From positions 1 to 22,880 of the IMG/VR virus record IMGVR_UViG_3300033144_003727: a stretch of DNA of 22,880 nucleotides; one strand, given 5' to 3'. The stretch is from a virus. The notes under the pieces are model-generated. The model was given only the letters and a program-made list of their open reading frames with translations. It was not told the origin of the DNA and did no database searches. How positions within the stretch are numbered: the first letter of the stretch is position 1; the number at the start of each line of letters is the position of its first letter. Below are positions 10,001 through 17,900 of this stretch, one piece after another. A program made the position numbers and the translations under genes.

Positions 10001-13000
10001 CATGATAAAGATAAAAAGCAATTACTAAATATTGTTAGAAGTGAGTACGCTCGTATTATTGATGCTCAAACAAAAAGAGAAGATGGTATTAATTTTAAAG
10101 ATATAAAGGGATATGATCCATTTAAGTTTTATTCATTTGAATCATTAAATGATGTAGAACAACTATATGACACAGATGGTAATTTAATCAAATGGTCTGA
10201 TAATATAGAAGATTTATTATGGGAATCTATTAGTTCTGAAGTAAAACAGATCGAATTAGATACTAAGGCTTCACTTATAGATATGGAAATTATCAGTGAA
10301 GATGATTTATTACTTATAGATAATTCATATAAAGAAGAACATAACAATAATGTAGATTACTTTGTTAGAGACTATGTTCTTAATAATATGATTGCTACTT
10401 CTAATTACTCTCAAATATTTCAGGGAGATGTAGCTTTTGCTTTTAAAAAGAATATAGAAGGTGCTTATGCTAATATGTTTAAAAGATTAGCTAAAGATAT
10501 GGCACCTGCTGTAAAAAGTGCTAAAAACTTAGGAGAATCTTATAATAAGTATAAACAAATATTTTTAAAAGATGCTTTCAATAGTTCTTTAAATATAGAT
10601 CAATTAAGAAATTCTTATCCATCTATTGCCAAAGACTATGAAGAAATTGAAGGTACTGATGCTCAAGAGGTTACTACTTTAGCTGAACATTTAAATGTTC
10701 TATATCATTACGGTAAACTAACTGATGAGCAGTATAATAATTTATATGAGAAAGCTGAAAGAGGTAGTACATTATCTGAAGAAGATTTACAGATAGCATT
10801 ACAGCCTTTAAAACCTGTTTATGTAGGTCAAAAATATATGCCAGAATACAATGCTGAAGTACCGGTATATATTAAGAGTTCAAGTTACCCATTAGTACCA
10901 CAACTTGTAGAAGGTACTGAATTTGAAAAACTTGAAAAGATAATGAGATCTAATGATATCTCTAGAGCTGTATTTGAATCAGGTGTTAAGTTAGGAGGTT
11001 ATAAAATTATTGACGGTTGGAATAGAAGCTTAGATGATAAAGGTGAGCCTACAGAGTTTACTGACGGTACTTTTAATGAAGACCTTATCAAACAATCTAT
11101 CAAAGAAGGTGCTTTCTTAGAGCTTGATAGAGATAACTTTGGTATTCAGCAGGATGTACCATATGATCCAAATAAAGATAAAATTATTGAGGGATCTCAA
11201 TTAATGAAACTTATTCAATCTGGTATTGTAGATTCTGAAACAATTAAAAGATTTAATGATCTTCATAATGATTTGACTTCTAAAGCTTATGAAGAGTTCT
11301 TAAAAGAAATAGGTTTTCAAGAAAAAGAAGATGGTAGCTTTAACTATACTGATGTATATAAGTTAAGAGAGATGCTTATCTCAGAGTTAATAGAAAGAGG
11401 TTCATATACTTCTAACGATATAACTGCACTAGACTTAAATGAAGATAGTACTGACTTTAAAGTACCTTTATGGTCTAATCCTAAAGCATCTCAATTTGAA
11501 GCTCTATTAAATTCTATTGTAAATAAAAGAATACTTAAACATAAAATGCCAGGTAAGTCCTATGTTTTAGGTACTGAAGAAGGTTGGTTAGGTTATTCTA
11601 ATAATATAGAAAGAATAACTTCCGGGCTTATTGGTACTAGATATGATTCTAGATCTGGTCTTAAACCTCAACGTTTAGGTTATAAAGAGAAAGTTGGTAA
11701 TAGAAAAATTGAATCTGATGAATACAATTCTTTAAGTTCTGCAGAACAAGCTAATTTTGAAGAAGTAGTATTCCCAGCTCAAGTATTAATGACTAGAGGT
11801 CAGTTTAATCAAAGACAAGTAGTAGGTTATCGTATTCCTACTCAAGACTTAAATTCAATGTCTGCTATGGAAGTGGTAGGTTACTTACCTGAATATATGG
11901 CTGATTTATTAATAGCTCCTAAAGATTTTGTTATTCAAATGGGATCTGACTTTGATATTGATAAACTATATGTACATAGATGGCATGAAAATGATAAAGG
12001 CGGTAAGATATCTAAATCATCTACTCAAACTGAAGATATCTATAATAAGGTTGTTCAAAATGAGATCATGGATATTTATTGGTCAACATTGACTAATAAA
12101 TCTAACTTAGAAAGAATACTTAAACCATTAGATTTTGGTAACCTACCTGAAGTAAAAGAAAAATTATCTAAGGTAGTTACATTAAAAAAACATCATCCTT
12201 TATCACCTTTATATCAAATGCAAAACTACGAAAATGGTAATGCTGGTAAATTTGGTGTAGGTGTAACTTCACTAGCTTCAACTACTAATGCTTTGATTCA
12301 GGCTACTGAACAAGATATATCTTTAAAAAGAGGAACTGGCTTTGATTATGCTTTAGCTGATTTTGCATTTACTATTAACGGTGAAAAAGTAAATGTTTCA
12401 TCTATTAAAGGAGATATGACTTTAGATGGTACTATGAGAAAAGCAGATGTTATTTCAGCTTTTCAATCAGCATCAGTAGATAATATTAAAGAACTTTTAA
12501 TTAATATTATTAATTATAATAAACATACTCACGATACTTTTATTACAATGTCTTTCTTAGGACTAAATGATAAATATATATCTTATTTATTAGCACAACC
12601 TGCTATTAAAAGATATGTAGAAGTTAGAGATAACTTATCAGATAGTTTTTCTAAAGAAAGTAATTTTAATGCAGAAGAAGCTGCTTACAATACTGTATAT
12701 AATGAGTTAGCAGATCAAGGTGCTGATATTAATGAAGGTACTCTTAATTGGAATAAACCCTATAGTGAAGAAGGTTTATTAAAAGCTGTGTCTGAAAATA
12801 ATCCTCAAACACAAGCTAACTTATTAAGCAAATTCTCTGAGTTAGCCTCTGTAGGTAAAGAACTAAATAATATTATTAGAGCTATTCAACCCGCTACATC
12901 TGGTATTGGTAAGAGTAGAATTTCTGCTAATATTAAATTCACTAGAGTTGAAGATGCAATCAATAGTCAACAAGTAACTAATGTCAATGCTTTATTAGGT

Positions 13001-13705
13001 GAAAGAACTGGTGACTTTGATGTATTAGGTAATGAGATACTTACACCTACTACTATTGCAGGTCAGGGTGTTGAAATACTTAGAAAAACTAATAATCTTT
13101 ATGACAATTTCTTCGGTGTTAATACTGTAGCTAATAGATTAGCTAGAGAGATTGCTGATAATAGAAATAGTTCTGAAAAAGGTTTTACTGAAAGAGAAAG
13201 AATGAACATGGTTCGTTTTATTAAATCTTATATTTATTCAGCTAATCTTAAAATGTATGCCGGTGAAAATATAAATAGTCTTAGAGAAAGATTATTATTT
13301 GGTAAAGACTCTATTGCTCATAGATGGAATAAATACAAACAAGATAATCCTAATGATTGGTTAGCTAAAAGAATAAAAACTAGAGCTTCTATCTCAGAAA
13401 GTATTCCTTCTACTATTAGCTACACTGCATCTCAGGCAGATAGAACTGATGATATACATAATACACATACATTAATTGAGATGTTGTCTAGTAATGATCC
13501 AATCAAAGTAGCTTTAGCAGAAGATACTATTGCTTATACATATATAACAGGGGGTAATCAAAATGCTAATTCTATTCTTAAGTTTATACCTAATAATTAT
13601 CTTAATGTAGTAGATTTAGGTAAAGATTCTACTAGTGCAGTAAATCAGTTAATATTGAAATACTTAAAAAACAGTATTTACAACATTACCCTTTCCACGC
13701 TATGA
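4094..13705 (+). CDS. Giant virion RNA polymerase-containing protein (3203 residues)
   Basis: Single-chain DNA-dependent RNA polymerase of the crAss-like phage type, expected to be packaged in the virion and to transcribe early genes after ejection. The key segment is R2580-IPT...MGSDFDIDKLYVHR, with Asp2619, Asp2621 and Asp2623. It parallels bacterial beta' NRAPT...NADFDGDQMAVH in content and spacing (39 residues from the Arg to the first Asp here, about 35 in beta'). The three Asp are the metal ligands of the catalytic double-psi beta-barrel. The family's usual DFDGD has Ile in place of Gly. Residues about 2490-2560 (PGKSYVLG, GTRYDSRSGLKPQRLG) may belong to the second barrel. The N-terminal 450 residues resemble other crAss giant proteins (FYDNAFQDSLDGINEYL...PHYYTSDE). 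They contain several Gly/Ala-rich hydrophobic stretches (residues about 110-135, 183-205 and 435-455) that could contact membranes during ejection. Residues 640-900 are highly charged, coiled-coil or disordered linker. The gene overlaps the next one by ATGA. Confidence 0.88.
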   Translation: MPEDEGKLGSLSEGAKNYDKALQTFKRNSNKFAKPISTKYTDDIDVDIEKFNEAKEVGGAGHKLTVDSFVNNQDKFESLKREKEILLNDKKAREQSLSEKVLYGTAKFAGRVFTSVLGSTVGTMAGLMAWARDGDFRSFYDNAFQDSLDGINEYLAEAMPHYYTSDENDWEISNFIFDKVFDGLGFATGAVISSYTGAGIVGNLQKGKTFSKFLKSAAVRKLDDAAKAGASQSTLRNLSENVIKKEALGARLSNIPKTAAALTTGAVYESGVEARHAYDSIMTELVDTYKAEHNGEAPIPSELKAMQEIAGKSANGIFAANMAVVGGSTFLQFGKHLGIQFKNSRGLLKPSVAKEVEEGFVKAGSKGARLTKKVLEKPFVESQEEMLQSVISNTGQDYAAKVYKDDDTDLMDLLDSTIKSFKKVYTSKEGWEEGLIGAIVGGMGVVGPKTKADGKVGIGLAGGVYESVTEFRQDEAMRDNLVDMLNSQDLVSSLINTAKHHKRQNNLSQAEDYSILSDNQYAYENAKDEGLFSYVESRANAGMVDQVYKDIDDLAKMPIEDFKETFGITDETTYNDVDRNKEIQSLRRKVKAVEEDLKFVDRVYPDVNQDTKSALAFNKSMFTRMQERKENIGVQIDELTGGTFTINDTSTEPQSKEEVFKDVPADKKTFNKKEYEALYDDYLQLDSRQKTLAKEWELLTTDKGRETLDEFLTQAKKEGRDAKKDRVRKKKEATKTKLEQEEKSKTLNEEILKRDAAKSDANTTVETINKAQSQPKTDNIVPLDLENIDKIIENISNFEDGKELSKFINSIGTEYDSLPKSIKNAIEEKKQAFQRKADSIQKEEDDPTAIDPDTNDSEITKSNREQNVNEGTELNVPTIDLTNDKTNRNKIEETINQSNQGKSVEGFSNEDVQKGSKGIYLVGRRLVDAFNVIAVRTRNFIETSKGIKESTDEIDSNTSLDILNPDLVKDGEKVNIRLYQEEVLEATDSEGNPITIENEIGNSNQIMEVLYNDEVIGYIHDLNYITDKRVVSKVGEIEDNVSRNAELLRSTREEIYNHLQNNQFYNTEILSKTAGSILTKANGRYDAKLSEVIANDDRVELLVVKETGLYLGNQPLEDTELGEKVVYSFDEEFYQNYSGATVVAVPAANGQYILSLARNSTVEETSTPVTKTIMDVVDAYISNDLVTLESMDFASVDNNEVYENLIVDYISNFIYTTANTSSDRYLYLGLDDKTGEPKVRFKDKEGSTIVVYNEGNRNSKRLLEDRINNSLISTNLTKLAEEESFKLEGKDVKYRDFLLDNLYVNFNGKDVITSKGTIRSYVANPIIALDLKGKVAMNTTPEIEDDFISTDDIFGPSTESNTEGKSTKTNVFRKTGLNRRNKRSPKRVYDKQMLVQGLDLIIDETTDSLVPSKQVDEVTMSMVTALHSLIKEDPSIRVSEAFRTLEQDLTDLRDNYEVYSKQDDISLADINNMAMPTVEENEEMARAFNLVLDNFINFKPIVLSRLKVLGYTFNQNRLIESTDETELQETTEEATEQYLDGETPDITKKSYDDGATFTENPLNKISAEIKLMLSTIPNEEANILGLDSYYELDTVYGSLLDILSNRTSDTLEDTVEELKKHVEDKPYLQYVIDTLESSETSQQDKNMFNSHFKTNYLEHELIVHNTQGSQESFKVIKSNRNTLSNTLLEDWLNNTALAPVFKSELGKIVVDQNYVSGELNNLWKLASTSKSVADTKKFLEAVGIRMSTESLDYIKENSKNISGLKVDWEFLFTGDKTGVFKIIKETFESDTQEDINPLSTEGYVKTLANIQSRFTEDVSTSSFRNAEGKTIFSYINSTWLVNRFSKIKNKDGDINTTFINRLKSIPYLSSSWYLEKLTNDPDFARTFNVTVTDTLKDGNSEGKKFSRLSPREKVVAQINMFINSQQGKNKYKRIGKFFVSKSDKHVLHLVTALRHNVSSSPNQIKNGEFHDKDKKQLLNIVRSEYARIIDAQTKREDGINFKDIKGYDPFKFYSFESLNDVEQLYDTDGNLIKWSDNIEDLLWESISSEVKQIELDTKASLIDMEIISEDDLLLIDNSYKEEHNNNVDYFVRDYVLNNMIATSNYSQIFQGDVAFAFKKNIEGAYANMFKRLAKDMAPAVKSAKNLGESYNKYKQIFLKDAFNSSLNIDQLRNSYPSIAKDYEEIEGTDAQEVTTLAEHLNVLYHYGKLTDEQYNNLYEKAERGSTLSEEDLQIALQPLKPVYVGQKYMPEYNAEVPVYIKSSSYPLVPQLVEGTEFEKLEKIMRSNDISRAVFESGVKLGGYKIIDGWNRSLDDKGEPTEFTDGTFNEDLIKQSIKEGAFLELDRDNFGIQQDVPYDPNKDKIIEGSQLMKLIQSGIVDSETIKRFNDLHNDLTSKAYEEFLKEIGFQEKEDGSFNYTDVYKLREMLISELIERGSYTSNDITALDLNEDSTDFKVPLWSNPKASQFEALLNSIVNKRILKHKMPGKSYVLGTEEGWLGYSNNIERITSGLIGTRYDSRSGLKPQRLGYKEKVGNRKIESDEYNSLSSAEQANFEEVVFPAQVLMTRGQFNQRQVVGYRIPTQDLNSMSAMEVVGYLPEYMADLLIAPKDFVIQMGSDFDIDKLYVHRWHENDKGGKISKSSTQTEDIYNKVVQNEIMDIYWSTLTNKSNLERILKPLDFGNLPEVKEKLSKVVTLKKHHPLSPLYQMQNYENGNAGKFGVGVTSLASTTNALIQATEQDISLKRGTGFDYALADFAFTINGEKVNVSSIKGDMTLDGTMRKADVISAFQSASVDNIKELLINIINYNKHTHDTFITMSFLGLNDKYISYLLAQPAIKRYVEVRDNLSDSFSKESNFNAEEAAYNTVYNELADQGADINEGTLNWNKPYSEEGLLKAVSENNPQTQANLLSKFSELASVGKELNNIIRAIQPATSGIGKSRISANIKFTRVEDAINSQQVTNVNALLGERTGDFDVLGNEILTPTTIAGQGVEILRKTNNLYDNFFGVNTVANRLAREIADNRNSSEKGFTERERMNMVRFIKSYIYSANLKMYAGENINSLRERLLFGKDSIAHRWNKYKQDNPNDWLAKRIKTRASISESIPSTISYTASQADRTDDIHNTHTLIEMLSSNDPIKVALAEDTIAYTYITGGNQNANSILKFIPNNYLNVVDLGKDSTSAVNQLILKYLKNSIYNITLSTL
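6781..6910 (+). other. GC-rich, foreign-looking in-frame patch inside the polymerase gene
   Basis: Hand counting gives 58 G+C in 130 bases (45%), against 15/60 in the preceding line of sequence (25%) and 13/60 at 6961-7020 (22%). Codons that are rare elsewhere in this gene cluster here: agc, ggc, tcg, gtg, ctc, gcg, acc and three cgt. The patch encodes residues about 897-939 in frame, a segment (GIYLVGRRLVDAFNVIAVR) inserted in an otherwise Asn/Thr/Glu-rich linker. It looks like a short piece of DNA of other origin. A conserved nucleic-acid element or an assembly chimera are alternatives. Confidence 0.7.
13666..13672 (+). other. Candidate -1 ribosomal slippery heptamer A AAA AAC
   Basis: The polymerase frame reads tta aaa aac at 13664-13672, so the heptamer A AAA AAC sits in the register required for tandem -1 slippage. 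Slippage would replace the last 10 residues of the polymerase ORF with KQYLQHYPFHA and continue into the frame of the 87-residue ORF at 13702. That frame is open back to 13636. I find no strong hairpin or pseudoknot downstream and no upstream Shine-Dalgarno-like stimulator, so efficient programmed slippage is unproven. A one-base undercount in this A6 run would give the same picture. Confidence 0.45.
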
Positions 13706-13965
13706 CTTTAGAAAATTATGAATATACTGAAGATGCTAATACTATTGAAGTAAGACTTGCTTTATTTTATGGAGTTAAATCTATACCTCAATACGTATCT
13801 GTAGAAATAAATGGTAAACCTGCCTTATTTGAATCTATTAAATCTAATACTAAAAACTATCAATATAAAAGAGTAGATAGTTTAGGTACGTCTAACTTTG
13901 TAGAAACAGAATTTGGAGAACCTAATAAAACTTCAATGGAGAACCTAATAAAACTTCAATGGTAG
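13702..13965 (+). CDS. 87-residue ORF, probable bridge piece of a split polymerase-zincin polyprotein
   Basis: This frame begins with ATGA overlapping the polymerase stop codon, which would suit termination-reinitiation. It is also reachable by -1 slippage at 13666-13672. The product (MTLENYEYTEDANTIEVRLALFYGV...) is a small, mixed alpha/beta-looking sequence with no motif I know. Its last nine residues (MENLIKLQW) are read from the second copy of a 23-bp tandem repeat in the wrong frame. With one repeat copy removed, the frame runs on without a stop into the following metallopeptidase ORF, giving 389 residues. I therefore read it as the N-terminal part of that protein, or as an internal linker of a longer polyprotein, rather than as an independent gene. 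It could still be translated as a short separate product in the present sequence. Confidence 0.55.
   Translation: MTLENYEYTEDANTIEVRLALFYGVKSIPQYVSVEINGKPALFESIKSNTKNYQYKRVDSLGTSNFVETEFGEPNKTSMENLIKLQW
13914..13959 (+). repeat. 23-bp perfect tandem duplication that breaks the reading frame
   Basis: Two adjacent identical 23-bp units lie at 13914-13936 and 13937-13959, followed by tgg, the first three bases of a third unit. Twenty-three is not a multiple of three, so the duplication shifts the frame. In the upstream frame the first unit reads GEPNKTS and the second reads MENLIKLQW then stop. With a single unit the frame reads GEPNKTSMVEGNKVK and continues for 311 residues. Confidence 0.95.
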
Positions 13966-14894
13966 AAGGTAACAAAGTTAAATCTAGTAATGTAGAAACT
14001 ACTTCTACTCAAGAAAAACCTAGTTTAATTGAATCTACTACTGTTAATAATACTCAGAAAAAGAATTCAGTTGCATCTGCTAAATACAATTTAAATAGTG
14101 GAGTTACTAGACAGGTACTAGCTAAAATATCTGATAAATCAGCTAATACCTCTCATAGAAATCTATCTAGAATATTAATACCTTATTTAGGAGATACTAA
14201 AATAACTTTAGGTAACTTATCTTTAGCTAATGCTGACGGAGTTTATAATTCTGGATCAGATACTATTATAATTGATACTCAACTATCTGAAGATAACGAG
14301 TTTACTAGAGTAGTATTACATGAGGCTTTACATGCTGTATTATCTAAATCAATAGATAATCCTACTGCAGAACAACAAAAGCATATTGAAAATCTTGCTA
14401 TCATATTTAATTTAGCTAAAAAACAATACAAAGGTGATAATAAAAATGCTTTCACTAATCTACATGAGTTTGTTTCAGAATTAATGACTGATGCTAAGTT
14501 TCAAAAAGATTTAGAAAGTATTAACTTTAGTAAAGACAAAACTCTATTTGAGAGAATAATGGAGATTATATCTAATATTATAAGTCCTGCTAAGAGTATT
14601 GTAGATGTTAAAAATGAAGGTACTATAGGTGCTGTTTCAGAAGTTATACAACTAATTGAATCTACTGACAAAACTATTCAAGTATCTAGTAAAAATACTT
14701 TAGAAACAATTAAAAAATCTTTACCTGAAGATTTTACAGATATAAATGACATCTTTAAGTCTGATGAAGGATTTACATCTACAGATGATATATTTAAATC
14801 TCCAGCTAAAAAAGATGCTATCTCATATAAAAATGATATATTTGATAATATTAGTGAAGAAGATTTAAGAGACTATAAGAAAAAATGTAAATAA
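13959..14894 (+). CDS. Zincin-like metallopeptidase (311-residue ORF)
   Basis: The motif VVLHEALHAV places HEALH at residues 121-125, an HExxH zinc-binding and catalytic signature. LHEFVSELM at residues 168-176 supplies Glu170 or Glu174 as a likely third ligand, as in gluzincins. This pairing (HEALHAV, then LHEFVSELMTDAKFQ) resembles the zincin domains in large polyvalent phage proteins and in the giant proteins of crAss-like phages. Residues 1-45 are a Ser/Thr/Asn-rich linker. The C-terminal 55 residues hold three DIF-containing repeats (NDIFKSD, STDDIFKSP, KNDIFDN). The ATG at 13959 lies inside the second copy of a tandem duplication and overlaps the previous ORF by 7 bp. It has no clear ribosome signal, so it probably was an internal Met of a longer frame. 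Possible roles are processing of virion polyproteins or cleavage of host proteins after ejection. The zincin call is fairly firm; the substrate is unknown. Confidence 0.72.
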   Translation: MVEGNKVKSSNVETTSTQEKPSLIESTTVNNTQKKNSVASAKYNLNSGVTRQVLAKISDKSANTSHRNLSRILIPYLGDTKITLGNLSLANADGVYNSGSDTIIIDTQLSEDNEFTRVVLHEALHAVLSKSIDNPTAEQQKHIENLAIIFNLAKKQYKGDNKNAFTNLHEFVSELMTDAKFQKDLESINFSKDKTLFERIMEIISNIISPAKSIVDVKNEGTIGAVSEVIQLIESTDKTIQVSSKNTLETIKKSLPEDFTDINDIFKSDEGFTSTDDIFKSPAKKDAISYKNDIFDNISEEDLRDYKKKCK

Positions 14895-14896
14895 TA

Positions 14897-14910
14897 TATG
14901 CAATTGCATA
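14897..14910. promoter_or_regulatory. 14-bp perfect palindrome between zincin and second giant gene
   Basis: TATGCAATTGCATA is its own reverse complement and starts 3 bp after the zincin stop codon. The 62-bp gap (14895-14956) also contains aaattgc and, just before the next ATG, aatgcatataaaaa, which repeats the TGCATA half. It lacks a T-run and is AT-rich, so a dimer-binding operator or promoter element is more plausible than a terminator. No consensus is known to me for this. Confidence 0.35.
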
Positions 14911-14956
14911 CAAAATCTTAAAATTGCTTTTAAATATATCTAAATGCATATAAAAA

Positions 14957-17900
14957 ATGAAATGTCCTAATAAAAATACACAATTATATAAAAGATTAGC
15001 AACTCAATTATCTGAAGATAATCTCTTTAGAGTATGGAACGCTATTACAAGTGATGAGTTTGATACATGGTATGGTACCAGACAGAGAGATACTGATGGT
15101 ATGCCACTAGTTAATAGTTACTTAGAAGTATATAATGATAAAGGGCAAGTAGGTTCTTTAATGAAAAGAACCATACAATTAAAATCTACTGAAGATGTAG
15201 AAAAATTATTTAGTTCTAAAAAAACTAAAGGTATTAGTAAGTTTGGTGATACTTATTACATTAGTAAAAATAGTAGACAAGAAGGTATTAAGATGGTTAA
15301 TATAATTAACTCTTATTATCCAGGTCTTCTAACTTCTGCTCCATATCAAACTACTTCAAAGGAAATAGGTGTTGTAGATAAATCAATGCCTATAATGCCT
15401 TTAATTATAAACGATACAGTTTTTGAACAAGGTAGATTATTCTTTTCACCTTCTAGAGATCTTAAATTAGATGAAGGTGTAGGTAAGATGTCTTATATTA
15501 TAAATAGACTTAAAGAATATTCTGAAAGAGTTCAAAATCAAATTAGAGAAGCTCAGAGAGATAAAAATAATTCTAAAGTAGAAAAACTAAAGCTACAAAA
15601 AGAGGAATTAGATAAAGCTATTGATGAACTTAATCTTAAACAAAGTGTTGAGGCTATAGTTGAGGTGGCTAATTCTAATTTAGCTTATGTAGAAAGAATG
15701 TTAACTAGAGATAATATCACTAGTACTGAATTAAATGAAATTAATGATATACTTAGTTTATATGAGTATGTAGATTCTACAGAGAAAGATAAACATCCTA
15801 TGGGTATTCTTGAAAAAGAAGACTTAGAAAAGGTAGCTGTTATTGAGATAGATGATGAAGGTAATGAAGTTGAAAAAACTGATTATCTAGATTCTACTAA
15901 ACAAGTTAAACAAACTGCACAAAGAGCTAAAGAACTTAGAGAAGACTATAATAGATTAGCCAAACAGATGACCACTAAAGCTTATAATACTAGGTTTAGT
16001 AAAGATGCTTTAGAAGAAGATTTATTTAATAATATTAAAGACATTAGTGGAGCTACTAAACTATTTAGAGATGCTGCTAGTATGGGTAATAAGTTGTTGA
16101 GTCTATTATCTACTATTAATAACGATTCATCACGTATTGCTAGACAAGAAACTCTTCAAGATCAGAAAGAGCAAAAAGAAATGTCGGAAGGTTTAAAAAA
16201 ATCTAAATTATACAACAGATTAGGTCGTAACAACTTTATGGAACTTTTATGGCAAAAGAACTCTAAAGGTGATAAGACTGGTGGTATGATTAATAGATAT
16301 ACTGATAACTACTGGAAGTTTAAAAGAAAGACTTTTAACTCTATGTATGAATCTACTAGTAAAGCCGCTAGAAAGAAAGCTAAAGAGTCTCTATTTGATT
16401 CTCATGAGTATGTTAATTACTTTGAAGATGAAAAAGGTAAAGAAGTTGAGTTAAATAGACTTACTGAAGAATTTGGTGAAACTAGAGCTAACCAAATTAT
16501 TGAAGAGATGGATGTTGAGTTTGCTGAATATCGTGATAGAAAAGAAGAAGCTTTTAATGAGATTGATGCTTTAGAGATAGATTCTAATGAAAAGAAATAT
16601 AAAAAAGAACTTTGGGAACTTAGAAACAATCCTCAAGAAACTATTGATAACTTAGCTAAAGGCATAACTAAAACAGATAAATTTGGTAATCTTATTTACA
16701 GTAACTTTGAGTTTGTAAGAACCATACCTAGAAAGACTTATAAATCTAGTGGTGAAGATACTGGTTTCTATGATGAAGCTTATGAAAGAATCGAAGCTGA
16801 TAATGAAGCTTTAGAATATTATAATTACGTTAGAGGTAAGATAAAACAATTACTTTCTTACTACCCACAATCATATCTTGATTCTAAAGGTATACATGAA
16901 GGGTTTATACCAGTTCTTAAAAAGAATATGTTAGATCAATTTAGACAAGATGGTATGAACTCTGCTCTACATAATATGAAAGATGTAGTAGATGATTGGT
17001 ATAGTATTAAAACTTATTCACAAACATTTAATCATTTAGATCCAGGTACAGGTAGAGTAAGAGATTCTTTAAATATTAGAATGTTATCTCCTAAATATAA
17101 ATACGTTGAAGGAGGTAAGATAATCAATACTGATGATGTAGTTACAGATATAGATGAAATATTAAACCAGTTTATTCCTGTTACTAACTTATACAAACAT
17201 AAATCTAAAGTAGAAGGTGAACATCAAATGGTAGTTAATGCTATCAATCAGGTTCAAGGTATAGAAACTACTCCTACTGGAGTATCTAAAAAAGCTGGTT
17301 CAACTGGTACAGAAGTTGAAAGAAGCGATCTTAGAAATGTTAAAGATGCTGTTAAATTTGCTAATGAAGTATTTTATGAGACAGCCGAACGTAGTAAAGA
17401 AAAAGCTAGTGCTAAAAAGAAGTTTTCTAAAAAAGAAAAAGAAACACAAGATAATTTAGAAAAGAGACAGACTGAAATTAGAGAACAGCTGTTAGATGTT
17501 AGTCAGCTTACTGAAGAACAAGAAGAAGCTTTAACTAGAGAGCAAGAAAGTATTGATAGACAATTATCTGACTTAGGTAGAAACATATCTAGTACTAAAG
17601 CAGTTAAATCTACACTTAGATACTTTCAACTTATATCTCAAGGTTGGAACTTTAGCTCTGCTTCAATAGAACTTTTATATGGTCTTATGTCTAATAAAAT
17701 ACATGGAACTGGTAATACAGACTATAACTCTAAACAAATATCTACAGGTTATCGTATAGCTATGGGTGCTACTATGCCAGGTAAAACTAAGACCGGTAAG
17801 AAGTTTAAAGCTTTAATTGAAAAATTAGATGTAGTAGGTGAAGTAGCTGATGTAGAAAAGAAAAGATTAAATAATTCAGCTCGTAAAGAGATGAGTTTAA

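Noticed and set aside
13702-13970. Stop-codon reassignment (TAG or TGA read as an amino acid), known in some crAss-like phages, as the reason for the broken frames
   Set aside because: Reading through TGA at 13703 meets TAG two codons later. Reading through TAG at 13963 gives a sequence in the wrong frame for the zincin, with another TAG soon after. The breaks are frame changes, and TGA and TAG otherwise behave as normal stops.
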